Counted from the stretch's first letter, positions 24,101 through 36,558 are shown. The stretch is 64,000 nt of DNA from Phlegmacium glaucopus (GCA_015039465.1 MU130361.1:369651-433650), one strand, 5' to 3'. The notes: generated by a model from the sequence alone, not told the origin. Made by a program: numbers and translations.

Positions 24101-25500
24101 CTTGAATAGGGATGGTAAGGCATATGACACTTCACATACTCTAAGGCGTCTCGTGTCCGAGAAGTCGCTCTGAGTCCGAGAACATCTAGGTCTGCGGTGA
24201 CGAAACTGCAATGCAAGCATCCTGTTACCTTGCATGAGTTTGATCAGCTTCTCGAATGACTCTTATAAATATCTCTTCCTTGAGTTCATTCCTCTAGACC
24301 ATGGCTAACGGCGACTACCACCGACTGACAATTACTTCAGACTATTGCACGAAGAAAGGCCATTTCCATGGGCGCCAGCGCAGTGGGACTACGCCTAGAG
24401 GCTAGCGTGTAATTTTCACGCACAATTTGAACTCGTCCTGTACAGAAAGACGGCGCAATCTCGGGAACACGGTACGAGAAGCAAGCACTGTCAAGCTGGT
24501 ATTCACGCAGTTTTCTTTCCTCGCGACGTAGCTTGTGATGCTCCGAACCTAATCAATCTTCAATGGATATGGGCTTAGATGAAACATGCCTTTACTTCGA
24601 GAATTTCTGCGACAATATGACCTTCGCAAATACTGCATGCTTCAACATGAAGATATTAAAGCTTCCTGGAACGAGAATAAGGAGGCTGGGATGTAGAAAT
24701 CACTCGTCGCGATACTGGAAACACTATTCGTGATGCCCGCGATATCCTCATTAATGCTGCTGGCCTGAAGTTGAATGCATGGCGGTGGCCGTCTATCCCC
24801 GGTCTAGACTAAAGGTAAACGACTCCATACTGCCAGGTGGGACCGAAAAGCAGACCTAGAACGCAAACGTTTGATACGTCTTTCCCTCGTTCCCATATCA
24901 TCGACTGAATCTAGCTGATGTATGGACGGATGAACCCAAATCTTATCTTGGATTCGCGGCATCCGGCTTCCCAAACTATTTCTAGTCCCTACCTTTACTG
25001 ACTCGGCTGCTTCCCATATTAGTCTTTTTCTCTATTATCCAGAGACTTAAGCTGACTGCATGTTCAAGACGATTGGTCGTCGGTAGACCGAGGTTTTGCG
25101 CCAAAGATAGAAACCGTGGAGGGCTTCATTGCTCGCAAAGACCAGTTTGCGCGAGGCACGATTTGGGGGCACGATTGTCGTTCGTGGTACAAAAAATAGT
25201 AGTTCATCTGGGAAGGTTATCGCCATTTGGCCGAGAAATTGAAGCAGGATGCATTACATACATACCCTTCGCGAGCCTCGGTAGGAAAACTGGAATTTCG
25301 CGGACACCGACAACCGGTTTGCTTTCTCGGGAAATGCCAGCTTCTCGCATATGGCAACAGGGACCTGAGTGTGACAGAACTGCCGACTGCCCTCGTCATC
25401 ACGACGATAATTCCTATATCAGCCCTGGCAAGCGCAGAAGGGTCATTACCCTTTCCTGCAGTGACCCGTGATGATCTTTGAAGATCGTAAATGATACCTG
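24101..25500 (+). pseudogene. Decayed copy of the flavin monooxygenase, inverted
   Basis: This plus-strand region matches the minus-strand monooxygenase gene at 10448-12366 plus part of its promoter. Readable pieces in order are the FAD-binding GA(S)A segment near 24370, LY(R)KDGAISGTRYE near 24440, the FENFCD-like block near 24590, the AGNTIRDA block near 24720 and AWRWPSIPGL near 24780. The copy then jumps directly to the RPRFP...NLADVWTDEPKSYLGF block near 24870-24980, so roughly 570-600 nt of coding sequence are deleted. The C-terminal part (DRSWYKK, GPECDRTADC) continues to about 25470. Stops and frameshifts are frequent. It is non-functional as a protein gene. Confidence 0.88.
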
Positions 25501-25965
25501 CTAGGACAAGAACGCTGTTTTCATTTGTTGTCCGATCTGATTCAGAGTTCATTAAGAGAAGTTTGTTTTCAGCTTACAAAAGAGAATGGCGCATGGTCAG
25601 ATAATAATACAAGATTGGAAGGATTGATTCGGAACAGCCTAAAAGGCTTGCGGGAGAAGAGCATTGAATACGTAAAAGCAGGTGGCAAGAAAAGAGCGGT
25701 GAATTGATACATTCGGAGACCCATAGACCAACGCCGAATGCTACGTAGCTCGGAAAATTCCCGAGTAAGATGACTATTCATAAATCAGATGCACTGGAAA
25801 TATCCTATTACTTGAAAGGGTTTTTTTTTTGTACAATTGAATGACATGTAGAAGACTCGGAGGATTCCGACGAAGAAATCTGTTGGTAGTAAATGAAAGA
25901 AACGCATTGTACTCGAGGCTTGCTGAGACCTATGGACATCGGCGTACTACTGGTGCTGTCGGGCG
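25501..25965. other. Intergenic spacer
   Basis: The spacer lies between the monooxygenase relic and the 3' end of a BTB gene. A 60-codon plus-strand frame at 25525-25707 has no recognisable motif. A poly-T run occurs near 25820. No gene is supported. Confidence 0.4.
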
Positions 25966-27092
25966 TTATTTGCGAGATTTATAACCTGAAAAATCGACGT
26001 CAAGCAGGACCTAGGATTTGTCAAACATTTGAAATCGTAATTTAGAACCCAAAATTAACATGGAATGCATACCTTCGAAATCTCCTCTTCAATTTTTGAA
26101 GCAAACGAGTCCTTAAACTTCGCTATATCTCGATGGACATGCTGGCTACAAAGTGAACACACCATGGCCCTCTGGATAGCTATATTAGATAGTCTATCCT
26201 CTGTCACGGTTCTTCCTTGGGGACGAGCTTCGACTTCTTTGAACAGTTCGCGGATATAGAAGACCCACCACTTTAGCCTAGGTGGGGTAGGTGCCAGTGG
26301 GTCATCCCAGTTTAGCAAAGTGGGTGGGGATGCGGGTAGTCCGAGTCCATTGACATCTTCGGGCCATGGAGTGAAGATACATCCCTCGGATAAGGAACCA
26401 GATTTTTGTGCCAGTCTGTGATCACAAGAATTTGTAGAGATGTACTGCGAGCCACGTCTCGGTAACTTTGTATCAGGTTTATAGAAGCCGGTGAAAAATC
26501 GTCCGTCGTGCGAGATGTTTCGAATAGCGCTGACGCACTGAAGCCGATATTGCGATAGTTGAAATACCTCCTTGCCGGAGATATAAGCCAGTTCCGACGA
26601 AAACTTGAGTTCTGATACCGAGACCCCCAGGGTGTTCTTTGCTGCAGCTCGTCCAATTGCTTCCCAACCATGATGAAAGGCGAGAGCAAATATTCGGAGA
26701 GGATCTTCGGTCATGAGGGGTAAATCCAGAAGCTCTTGGGACATCTGCTTCACAGCGGAATCAACATCGTATTTTTGACCGGCAACTATAACATTTATGA
26801 TGTCGTCTAGGTTCCCAACGCGAGGCGCGATGCCTGGATAGAAGAAAGGAAGAAAAGCTTGTAATGTTTCGCTATCTTCTGTCAATTCGATGATTGGAAG
26901 CTGATTTGTTTTTTGGCTTGCTGAGTTGATGGGTTGTGGAAGAGAGAACATGCTCTCGAAAAAAGAGGAGGAGAGGCTGAGGAGCAATTTCAGGACGTAA
27001 AAATCCACGTTATCGGAAGATCTCAAGATTACATCTGACTTTGCAGACGAATGAAAAGGAGGTTGAGCGTCGGTAATGGTTGGGGTCGCCAT
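25966..27092 (-). CDS. BTB/POZ domain protein, 2 exons, 354 aa
   Basis: This belongs to the large Agaricomycete family of short BTB/POZ proteins, thought to be protein-interaction or cullin-3 adaptor proteins; the partner is unknown. Exons are 27092-26073 and 26010-25966, giving 354 residues. The BTB fold spans about residues 18-130: the entry segment KSDVILRSSDNVDFYVLKLLLSLSS, then FFESMFSLPQP, then IELTED and FYPG, and a C-terminal helix pair. The region beyond about 130 carries the family's conserved helical domain and a Cys pair (CSLCSQH) near residue 315. The last exon encodes VLLDVDFSG, which aligns with the tail of the neighbouring BTB gene; that supports this intron in both. A relic of this gene lies at 9985-10150. 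Confidence 0.85.
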
Positions 27093-28350
27093 TTTGTACT
27101 AGTAGGAAAATGATCCACTTGCAATGAGGGGATGTTTATAAGGCAAGTAATCTGTTTGATCTAGCAGGCGATTGGCAGTGATGATGGTAGATGAGATAGG
27201 TAAGAATCAAGCCCAAAGTCACAGAAGCGTACGGCGGGACATGAGGCAAGTTCCAAAGGACTTGTAAGATTAGGCGCCCAGGAGTCTCTAGAGTCTAGCA
27301 GCCTGGGCTAAGTCTAGTTATGTCGCGGCTCGCCTGAAGGAGACGACAACGGTCCTGGAGTCCAGAGGCGCAGAACGTCACAAAACTGTACTCTGTCTCA
27401 GTGTTTAGAACGTATACGTAGTGGTCTTTGGGTCCACTTAGCCTCTCATAAGTATTTCCCACGGTTCTTCAAGTCCTACTTACTTCTGGCTGTATGGATA
27501 ATTCTACCGTCGGCGTCGTCGTTCTTAGCAGGACGATTCTATTTCAATCTTACCCTACACCCTTCTGATGTTCTGTTCCATGTCCATAAATTCTTGTTCT
27601 CTCTTCGGCACCGTGTTCACACTTCCAGGCCTTCATTCGCGGAAAGTGTACGACGGCCGACCTCAATTTTTTGATATGATGCCAGATCTTCTTTTGCTAT
27701 TATCTTGGTGTGATCCCTCGTTGCACGCAATTAGCAACACATTTACCCGACATTCAGATGGTATTGATAGATATGACATGGAGACCATAGAGGCGGTTCC
27801 ACTGAAGGTCTTTGCGATCGCCATTCGCTATGCTAGTCCTCGGTCGGTATTTCCTTTACATATAGTTCCTCTAACGTCGTAGATCGCTCGCTTGGCTCAT
27901 TCACTCCCTTGTTCATTTACTTGCCAAAATTCTCCTTGCATACTTCAGTTCATCCACTTTTGTGCTGACTGGTCTCACATCGTCTAGGTTCTATGTCCTT
28001 TACTGAAGCTTTGACAAGGGAAAGTTTTTTGTAAAGCATATTTTTGTAAGATTCCCATCTAGTTAGTGTAAGCCCATACATCCCCCACAAGCCGACATTG
28101 CATGAATTTGAATAGAAATGGAGTCGCGTCAACAGGTGCACATGATCGTTGAACTGGGACGCCTGGCAGCAAGCACAATAAACGTTGAAACTTTAGGCCT
28201 TAGGGCTTACTCAGCCTTGAAGCTTGAGGCTTGAACTGCGAGCGCCTGTGCAGTGAGCACGACAATTACACCTTAGTTCCATCCCTCCTCCAAGTGAAAA
28301 CAGTCTACTTCAGAGTACTTGAAACTACAGCCCCAAACCCAGGCTCCGTA
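27093..28350. other. Divergent spacer between two BTB genes
   Basis: This interval of about 1.26 kb separates two head-to-head BTB genes and should contain both promoters. It also holds a BTB-like relic at about 27600-27850, listed separately. No other gene is recognised. Confidence 0.5.
27600..27850 (+). pseudogene. BTB-like gene relic
   Basis: The plus-strand frame here contains FTLPGLHSRKVYDGRPQFFD followed by LLSWCDPSLHA and later VPLKVFAIAIRY. These parallel the FTIPDDRSQEIFD, LLSWCDPRAQP and VQLYAIAVQFR blocks of the intact BTB gene at 28351-29361, in the same order. The N-terminal strand-helix part and the central helices are missing, so this is a shortened, non-functional remnant. 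Confidence 0.65.
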
Positions 28351-29361
28351 ATGGTCGACTTCCCCCAAGGGGTTGAATGGGACCCCGAAGCATTGACAAC
28401 TGCAACTGCATTCACCACAGCTTCAGCTCCTTTCGATGATCCAGAGGCCGACGTGATCCTTCGCACAACTGACGGAGTCCACTTTTACATCCATAAACTC
28501 CTGCTCTCCTTATCATCGCCGTTCTTCAAGGGTATGTTTACAATACCCGATGATCGGTCCCAGGAAATTTTCGATTCTCGTTCTTGTATCTGCATCAGTG
28601 ATAATAGCAAAGGTGTTTACCAGCTTTTATCATGGTGTGATCCAAGGGCCCAACCATCGACTGCACTGGACGATCTCCAGTTAGCACTCGAATTAGCTGA
28701 TAAATATGGCATGGAATGTGTCGTTAAGCGGGTGGAGGCATTGCTTGACTTTTCCAAAAGCCTCTACTCAGTCAAGCAACACGTCCAGCTCTACGCAATA
28801 GCAGTTCAATTTCGATTTCGAAACCTGGGAAAATGTGCCGCAAGGCGTATATTGTCTCTTTCCGTAGATGAAATCCCCAAAAGGCCAGAATTCCGAAATA
28901 TTTCTGGAATAGCCGTACACAATCTTTATCAGTATCACTTTGCGTGCAGACGCCTTGCCCGCAGCGCCCTAATCGAGGGCTGCAAGAGCCTTGGATCCGG
29001 CCCGCCGCCGCCGCCAACAGGTTGTATATGTGAGACTAGGTCAATCCCGGGATTTCCGGACATTGCGAACAAACCAAAATTTAAATTATGGTTCTCTGAC
29101 TACGCAAATCAACTCTCCGACAAATTATATCTCATACCTGTAGGATCCACTGCAAAAGACCCAATACTGGTGGAGAAAGTGATCTCAACAATGATGAGCT
29201 GTCCATCCTGTTGTAAGAAAATTGGCGCCTTCAAAAAGATTAGGAACTGGTTGTGTGCAAGTATTGATGCTGAAGTATCCAAGGTAGGAATTGTTTTTGT
29301 ATGGCTCAGTAAACCAATTCTTATTTCCCAGTACCAGGTAGTCCTTGATATGGATTTCTGA
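28351..29361 (+). CDS. BTB/POZ domain protein, 2 exons, 318 aa
   Basis: This is a paralogue of the BTB protein at 25966-27092, transcribed in the opposite direction. I place the start at the ATG at 28351 (MVDFPQGVEWD), because the upstream in-frame sequence does not resemble the family; an ATG at 28231 is the alternative. Exons are 28351-29283 and 29338-29361. The BTB domain is at about residues 28-150: ADVILRTTDGVHFYIHKLLLS, FFKGMFTIP, LLSWCDP and LALELADKYGME. The C-terminal half carries a Pro run, a Cys cluster (CPSCCKK) near residue 285 and the terminal VVLDMDF. That tail matches the sister gene only if the small last intron is removed. Function is probably protein-protein interaction; nothing indicates a partner. 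Confidence 0.83.
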   Translation: MVDFPQGVEWDPEALTTATAFTTASAPFDDPEADVILRTTDGVHFYIHKLLLSLSSPFFKGMFTIPDDRSQEIFDSRSCICISDNSKGVYQLLSWCDPRAQPSTALDDLQLALELADKYGMECVVKRVEALLDFSKSLYSVKQHVQLYAIAVQFRFRNLGKCAARRILSLSVDEIPKRPEFRNISGIAVHNLYQYHFACRRLARSALIEGCKSLGSGPPPPPTGCICETRSIPGFPDIANKPKFKLWFSDYANQLSDKLYLIPVGSTAKDPILVEKVISTMMSCPSCCKKIGAFKKIRNWLCASIDAEVSKVGIVFVWLSKPILISQYQVVLDMDF

Positions 29362-29465
29362 TCTTTTATGTAAATTGTAATTACACCTATACGTCACATG
29401 GACACAAACACGGTCATGTGATTGATGGGCAAGTTTGTTAGTTGAAACTCTTGTGAACTTGAATT

Positions 29466-32400
29466 ATGGCTGCGATGCTTGAAACCCCCTCACGAATATG
29501 GCGGCGTATTGAAGCCATAGAGGACAGGGACATGCCCTCGTTGCCGTCTCTGCCATCCTTTGAAGATTCCGCTGATGCAGAGCTCGAGACCGTCATGCAT
29601 CATGACTACGATGATCAATTTCAAGAAGATCTCGAGAGTATCTCATCCCGTATCCACTCAACTCCCCCATCTACACACCATACAGTCACATCAACAGCCA
29701 AACTTCCTTCAAGCACGTCAAGTACCGCGCGGTTCGCTCATTCTCTTGCTTCACGTTCAAGCAAGTCGTCGGTCGCACTCTCAAATTCTTCCCGTGGCTT
29801 GTCAACTAGACGCAGTCAACATGACAGCTTCGAGGTCCCGTCGCTACCTAGAATACAGCCAGCTAACATAACAGGCCATTATCCAGAGGAAGAAGAAGAA
29901 GAAAGCAAATCGAGTGTCCCAGATGTATATCTTCCGCCACCAGACGAAGAAGACGATGATGACCTTGATCGCAAAAGCGACTTGTCCATGACAGATGCAC
30001 TTGAGTCAGTCAGTCGAACAAATTCACCTCCCTTCTCCCCCGAAGCAATGGAACGTCAAGAAACACCCAAGAAGAATTACGATTACTCAGTTAGTCTGAA
30101 ATCTGAGCCCAAGGTAAGTACAAACTCTCTTTACATGGTATGAAACCAAAACTCATGAAATTGTTTAGGCTTCCCCCTTCGAGAAATACCGTAATGTTGC
30201 TCTTCGTAGAACCAATCCGCGTGCTCGTACACCTTCCCTTTCACGAACCTCGTCCTCTCGAACATCTTCACCGACACACTCTACTCCTCAGAGCAACAGA
30301 TCATTAGCATTACCTCCTTCTCACCCTGGTTCTCCAATATCAGCCATGGTTATCCCCCTTCCACGATCAACCACTGCTTCACCAGCAATTATTGTACACC
30401 GACCAGAAGATGACGATACACCTTCACAGGAACATGACTACAGTAATGAAACACACGAAACAGGGCTTCGTTCAATGGACATTACAGATATTCACGTTTC
30501 TCCACCCCGGATAGAAGGCGGCGATGATGATTATGGAGAAATTGAGGACCAAGAACAAGATACTGGAAACGAGGAAGGGCGTAAAGACGCCTCGTACGAT
30601 GAGCGGGAGCCTACTTTTTCCTCCGAGGGAGATGCGACACCTTATCCTTCAGCCAATAGGTCCCTAAGACAAAATGCAAGCACATTTTCTTCTCCAGCGC
30701 AATCAGCGGCATTTACTCCAACGCCAGCATTCCCTCGCCCACGCGCCCGATTCGACCTCCCCCCTCCTCCGGGCGACCCCCTCACAACACCAGCTCCAAA
30801 ATCTCAAGAAGAGCATGCGGACCCCAACAGCGAAGAAGACGAAGACCTACTCACCCCTCATACGCGTCGCCGTTCATTCCTTCTAGATGTCATCAATTCA
30901 ACCGTGCGACCTCGCATGAAATTCCCTACACCTCATCCACGTAGATTCGGTACACCTAGTATAACGGACTCCACTCCTGGTCCTGTAACTAGTAGTGGCG
31001 GGTCAACTTCACCAGGTCCGAGTTTACAGGCTGCTTTTGTGGGTGTTACGCAGAGACGACAGATGATCCCGAGCAGACGGACGTCTCATCCTCTCTCGCA
31101 AACGATATCGGCGTCTTCTCCTGGAACGTCCGAATCAGAAGCTTCACCTGTTTCTGGTGGGAATCCTGTACCATGGGCTACCCCTGCTCATTCTTCGCCT
31201 TATGACGGTACCGCAGACCGTGCTTCCTTCATATCTACGGCTTCGTCTCATGATTTGACAACACACCACCGTGTTAACACTTCCTTTGATCCTGCTATGG
31301 GCTTTGGAGCTGGTGCCCCAGGACATGGGGTGGGCAGATTCAACGCTGCTAAATTGAATAATTACTTGCATGGGTTGAATCGACGACTTCAAGAGGAAAA
31401 CGAGAATCTCATTGAAAGGTTAAAGAAACTTGAAGATATAAAGAAAGAAGGCGCCTCTAGTGACGCTGTGGAACCCAATAGAAGGCTGAGTGGCGCAAGT
31501 CGGAGGGTGAGTTCTGTTGGGAGTTCTCTGGGTAATGTTCAGGAAGACATGGCTGAAGGATGGCTTGAAGAAAAGGCCGAACTAGAGGATATGGTTGAGG
31601 AGTTCAAAACTGGATTGACGACTTGTATGGCAGAAAAAGAAGAAGTAGAGAGGACACTTGAGCAGGAGAAGGAAGGTCGAGAGAGGGATAAGGAACGATG
31701 GAGGGAGCGCATGGCTGAGGTTGAGCAGGGCGTATCGGGAATTATTGCTGGTCTGGAACAGAAATTACAAGCAGCCGAAAAACAGACAAAGAAGGCTGAA
31801 GAAGAAGCGTCGCAGCGGGTTAAGCAGACGGAGAAAGAACTTCTAGAGATTCGTGGGGATAGGGATCTTGCCATGGAACGAGCATCCAAAGCCGAAAGAG
31901 TCTTGGAGAATGGGAGGGACCTAGGAGGAGCGCTGAAGGAAGCTAATGAACGTGTTGCGCAAGTTATGAGTGATTTGCGTAATGCGAACGCTCAAGTCAA
32001 GGAGCTGGAGGAAGAAGTTATGCGGTCTGATGGTAGAATCGATGACCTCGAGAAAGACCTGAGAGAGGACAAGGATATTATTGCAGCTCTCGAAGATGAG
32101 CTCAGCTCCCGTTCTGACGCACTTGCAGCTGATCGTGCCAAGATGAAGCAGCTAGAAGACACGATTCGTAAGCTGGACGATGAATTGGCTTCGACTAAAG
32201 CATATATAGATGAGATGGAAGATAATGCTCATGAAACATACGACCGGTTCAGGAAAGTCGAGGGGGAACTTGTGTCGGCTCAGGCGACGATCAAGTCCAT
32301 GTCCGCTGCCGAACAACAAGCTTCCACAACGTCGAAAGCTCTGGAAGAGGAAGCCGCCAATGCCCGAGAACTTGCTCGTCAGATGGAGGACGCGTTGGAA

Positions 32401-35102
32401 GAAGCAGAGAAGAAAATGATGCATGATGAAGAATTAGTCGCTGACTTGCAATCCAAACTCACGACACTCGAACGTGAAAGACAACGAGAAGCCGATGTTT
32501 CTCGGCCTCCTGTTGAAGCAGGTCCCACTGAAGCGGAACTGCAAGCTATGGAGAACGAGCTTGATGGCGCCAATCGTGAGATTGCAAGGTTAACAACTTT
32601 GCTCAGCCAGTCTCCAGCTCGGAAGGCCATAGAGAAGGCTAAAGACATGAAGCTTGAGATGCTGGAGAGAGAGAAGGAAGAGCTGTTAGAGAGAAATAGG
32701 GCATTGAGGATGACTTTCAACGACATGAACACACCAAACAAGCTCCTTAATACAAGTGGGATTTCTCCTATCCATCGCCAGGTGCTTTCAATGTCAATTA
32801 GAGCGCCGAAGACACCAGGAGGTCCATTACGCGATGTAAGTCGTTTTCCGCATCTTTGGTAAATACTTGTTAAACATTCATATAGATCTCCTGGCTGAAC
32901 AACTCACCTTCCGATCCCTCGGTATCTCCATTAGTTGCAGAAATTCACCGTCTGCAAGGCGAGCTCGACCGTGCAAATGAGAGCATCGATGACAAGCTTG
33001 ACAAACTCGAAGATGCTGGCATGGGTGTCGTCGGATTGACAAAGAAACTTGAAGATGCCCGTTCTAAAGTTGTTTCTCTAGAAGATGAAATTGCAAGATT
33101 AACGCGAAGGGAAGATCGTCGGATGCGTCGACTGGCTCGGGCCAGATGTCAGAAATGTAGCATCAAGCTTGATTTGCGACATTTGATTCAGCCAGACGAA
33201 AGGTGCATAGGTCCTTTTAAAAAGATGACTGTTGATATTTATTAGTCTATTTTACAGTTCCATTGATATCGTTCCAGATCAACTTCCTCACGAACCTCCG
33301 ACGCCGCCAACAAGGACAAGCGAGGCACTCAAAGCCAATGTGCAATCAATCAATAAGCATCTTGACGAATTGAGGAACCAATGGGAAGAAGAAAAGAAGC
33401 AACTACTTGGCGAAAAGGCTGTCCTTGAAGATGCAGCAAACCGTCTTAATGGCCAGGTCAGAAGTTCAAAGAACGAAGCAAGAAAAACTGTAGAAAGCAA
33501 CCGTGCCAGCGAAAAGTCCAGAGCAAATGCTCAAAGTGTATGTGCCCCTGCTGTTGTCGTCCATACGTTGACTAACGATTATGTAGGAGCTGGAGAAAGC
33601 GAAACGTACCATTTCTGTTCTGGAGAAAGAACTGGGCTCAGAGCGTTCTCGTTTGAGGTCCATGATCACTGAGCAAGAACGTATGCAGCGTGAAAAGAAA
33701 CAAGTACTGACGGACCTGCAAAGGACAGAATCGGTAAGTGTTAATTATGAAAGGTCGTAACAATATTGAGTTGTCCTTTGAAGGACATGGATGACGTGAA
33801 AGACCAACTTCAAAGGTTGAAGAAAGAAAATCATGATCTTGAGAAGGAACTCCGAGGTGCGCTATTTGTGATAGTGGTCAACATTTCTCCTGATTTTACT
33901 GCAGAGAACGCGAACATCGAGCAGAAGGCTCGTCTCTTGGAGACGCGCGTTGTTGAAAATGCAGAAACTATCGAAAATCTGAGGCAAGAGCGATCTCTTC
34001 TAGCGACTGATCACAAAGCTCTGCAATGTCGTTTCGCCGAGATTTCAGAGGTTAGTAAGTTGCAGAGATAGATCGGATTCCCAGCTGACAAGCCCTGTCC
34101 TGTAGACAGCCAATAATCTCCGCAACGAATATGTCGCACACTCGCAGTCTCACGATAACCGCCGTCATGAACTCGATCTCCATCGGCTTGAAATTGACGA
34201 TCTCCGTCGAACCCTTGATAATCGAGCCAATGAGTTACAGCGCGTTGAGAAGGAAAGGGACAAGATCGCTACTGAAAAGAGCGATGTGGGTAGAGCGGTG
34301 GCTAGCCTTGAAGCTGATCTTAAACGCGTCAGGCGCGACGCAGAAAGGTTTGGCCAAGATCTCAAGTTTCTTCGGATAGAGAAAGACAAATTGGAAACGA
34401 AGAACAAGGACGAGATATCGAAAGCCGAAAGATCGAAAAAACAAGCCCAGACCCAAATCCGATTGCTGAACGAACAACTAGAGACACAACAAGAGAAAAC
34501 CTTGAAAGCACGGGAAGAAATCAAGAATCACATCTGTGCTGCGTAAGTTTATGGAATTGTTGACCATTAATGCTTCCGGCCTCTGACTATCTTTGAATAG
34601 GGATGGACGTCAGGTGTCTAAAATGAAGCTCCAGCACAATAAGGAATGCAAGGGCTTGATCGTCCAGATTCGATATCTGAAAGCCAAATTCATTCGTGAA
34701 TCGGTCTTCCGGAATGACCTCACGTACCAGAAACAATATCTCTTAGTTTTGTTGACGCAGTTTGAGAAGAGGTAAATATTACCCCGTGAATCCTGAAGAA
34801 ATCATTGTTGACATGTTTGGTTTCAGCGAACGAACAATTTTTGCCTCGATAGCGCGCATAGGCTTCCCTGTATCCCTTCCGCCACCACGGAGGAAAGCTC
34901 GTAAATTAAAGAGTGTGGCTTTAATGGTCGTCTTTCTCTCACGCACAAAGTAAGCGCAAACCCTCCGAGTTCACGTATCAAACTGAATTTACCATCATCC
35001 AATAGGCGATCGAGTATGACCTGGAAAGAGCACAGTTCCTCGAAGCAAGCCGTGGCCGCTGCACTCGAAGACGTTCGACGAAAACGAGTCTTGCCTGTAT
35101 GA
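29466..35102 (+). CDS. Pericentrin-like spindle pole body protein (PACT domain), 11 exons, about 1701 aa
   Basis: This is a large coiled-coil scaffold of the spindle pole body, in the group of S. pombe Pcp1, yeast Spc110 and Aspergillus PcpA, which anchor gamma-tubulin complexes. Exons are 29466-30113, 30169-32835, 32886-33202, 33258-33537, 33587-33733, 33784-33856, 33905-34050, 34106-34542, 34601-34771, 34827-34949 and 35006-35102; the sum is 5106 nt and stays in frame. Residues 1-590 are Ser/Pro-rich and disordered. A conserved KLNNYLHGLNRRLQEENENL motif (about 610) opens coiled coils reaching about residue 1570; it may be the CM1-like gamma-tubulin-binding site. A PACT-type module follows at about 1579-1650: KECKGLIVQIRYLKAKF, then RNDLTYQKQYLLVLL and ARIGFP. 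The family assignment rests on that block and the coiled-coil architecture. A basic tail (KARKLK, VRRKR) ends the protein. Confidence 0.82.
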
Positions 35103-35297
35103 TCTTATTCGGTCCTTTCTCTCTTTGCTTTCTTGCCACTTGTAACATCTTGCATTATGTGTATCCCTAGCTAGCTCATTGAATTGTTCGTTACTCATTA
35201 CGCACCTCCACGCCCATTGTAACTCGTTTGGCCACAGAGGAGATATACATTCGTTATTTTATTATTATTCTGTTGTCGTTTGTCTATTTTTTGGTTT

Positions 35298-36465
35298 TTA
35301 TGGCGGGCCTGTTTTTTTCGCCTGTGTAACGATACGAAAGGCACCTTTACCGAACATATATGAAAAGCCACTCCATATAGTGGTTGTGGCAACTAGCCAT
35401 CTGTTGGTCAAGGTCAATAAAACTTTCTTGAACAATGAATGGAAACATACTGTAAGCTTTGCAACGGAAGTCCGAGTTCAAATGGAAGAATTGGGCTGAT
35501 TGTTGTCGTTCCCATCAGAAGAAGTTGGAGTGCCGTGTTGACCTTGTTACTAAGTTCAGAGGGGTTGAAGTCATGACCTTCAGAGACAAGAACGGACTTT
35601 GCTTATAGTTGTCGGCTGTACTTCTGCTGAAGGTAATGAGAAATCCCAATACCGTGAAAAGGTTTTCTGTCATAGATAGAGTCAATGATCGAATATAAAT
35701 TATCGCAGGTACAACAGGGACGACGTACAGGATGGGGTAAAGTCGAATACCTAATGTAAAATGCTGAAAGAATTAACAACAAGTCACGTCCTAGAATAAT
35801 TATAGCCAGAGGAACTTGGAAGGTTCCACATACAAATCAGCTGGACATCTTATTAAAAGTCGTGTGACTTACGAGGGATCAATTCTTGCATGGTCAAAGT
35901 TATGGTTAATGTCGTCATCAGAGCTTTATCTGCTGCAGGGTCGAGGATAGTACCAAGGACAGAGGACATATTGTACCGACGTGCCAAATAACCGTCGAGC
36001 TTCGCAGACAAAGAAAACATAAGGATCCTTAAAAAATAATTTCAAGGACAACAGAATCACACCAACCAAGTCTGTCAAACCCGCGTAGACCAACAATCCA
36101 GTCGCAAGATGATAATTCCCATCCAGAATAGACCATCCGAGAATAGGACAAGAGAATATTCTTGATAAAGTAAGAAGATTCGGCAACGTATAGATATTTT
36201 CTTTAATTGTTGGTTTGCTGGTGTCCGAAGAAGGCTGGGGAAGGCATTGGCGTGAGGTAGTGGTGAATTGTTTCCATGAGTTCTTTGTGTGTATATTGGT
36301 GTATATTGGCCATGGTCGAGTACGGAGATGGATTCGAGATAAAGTTCTGGATAGAGGAAGAGGATGCAATTTGAATAATTGAATGGAACAAGTGATGACT
36401 GTCATGGAGCATCTATTCCGTGAGAATTTTATTCCAATGGACGCGACAGTCGATTCGACGAGCAC
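35298..36465 (-). CDS. CRD1: Cardiolipin synthase (CDP-alcohol phosphatidyltransferase), 6 exons, 271-291 aa
   Basis: Predicted to join CDP-diacylglycerol and phosphatidylglycerol into cardiolipin in the mitochondrial inner membrane. Exons are 36465-36067, 35999-35873, 35814-35729, 35666-35598, 35542-35451 and 35400-35298; the sum is 876 nt and stays in frame. An in-frame ATG at 36405 is an alternative start that gives a better Arg/Ser-rich, acid-free mitochondrial presequence. Motifs include ENIYTLPNLLTLSRI and the CDP-alcohol signature DGYLARRYNMSSVLGTILDPAADK. The latter fits DGx2ARx8Gx3Dx3D. Hydrophobic helices follow (AIIILGRDLLLILSAFYIRY), then KTFSRYWDFSLPSAEVQPT and the C-terminal TIWSGFSYMFGKGAFR. 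The gene is convergent with the PACT-protein gene, with 195 bp between their stop codons. Confidence 0.93.
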
Positions 36466-36558
36466 ACAACAATATTTGTAGAAACTGTGATCAGTAATGA
36501 ACTGTTTATTTTATGTAATACCCGCAACGTTGGCGCGTAACGGCTTGGAATCGAGAAT

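Noticed and set aside
25525..25707. 60-codon Lys-rich plus-strand frame
   Set aside because: It lies next to the monooxygenase relic, matches no family and is short enough to be chance.
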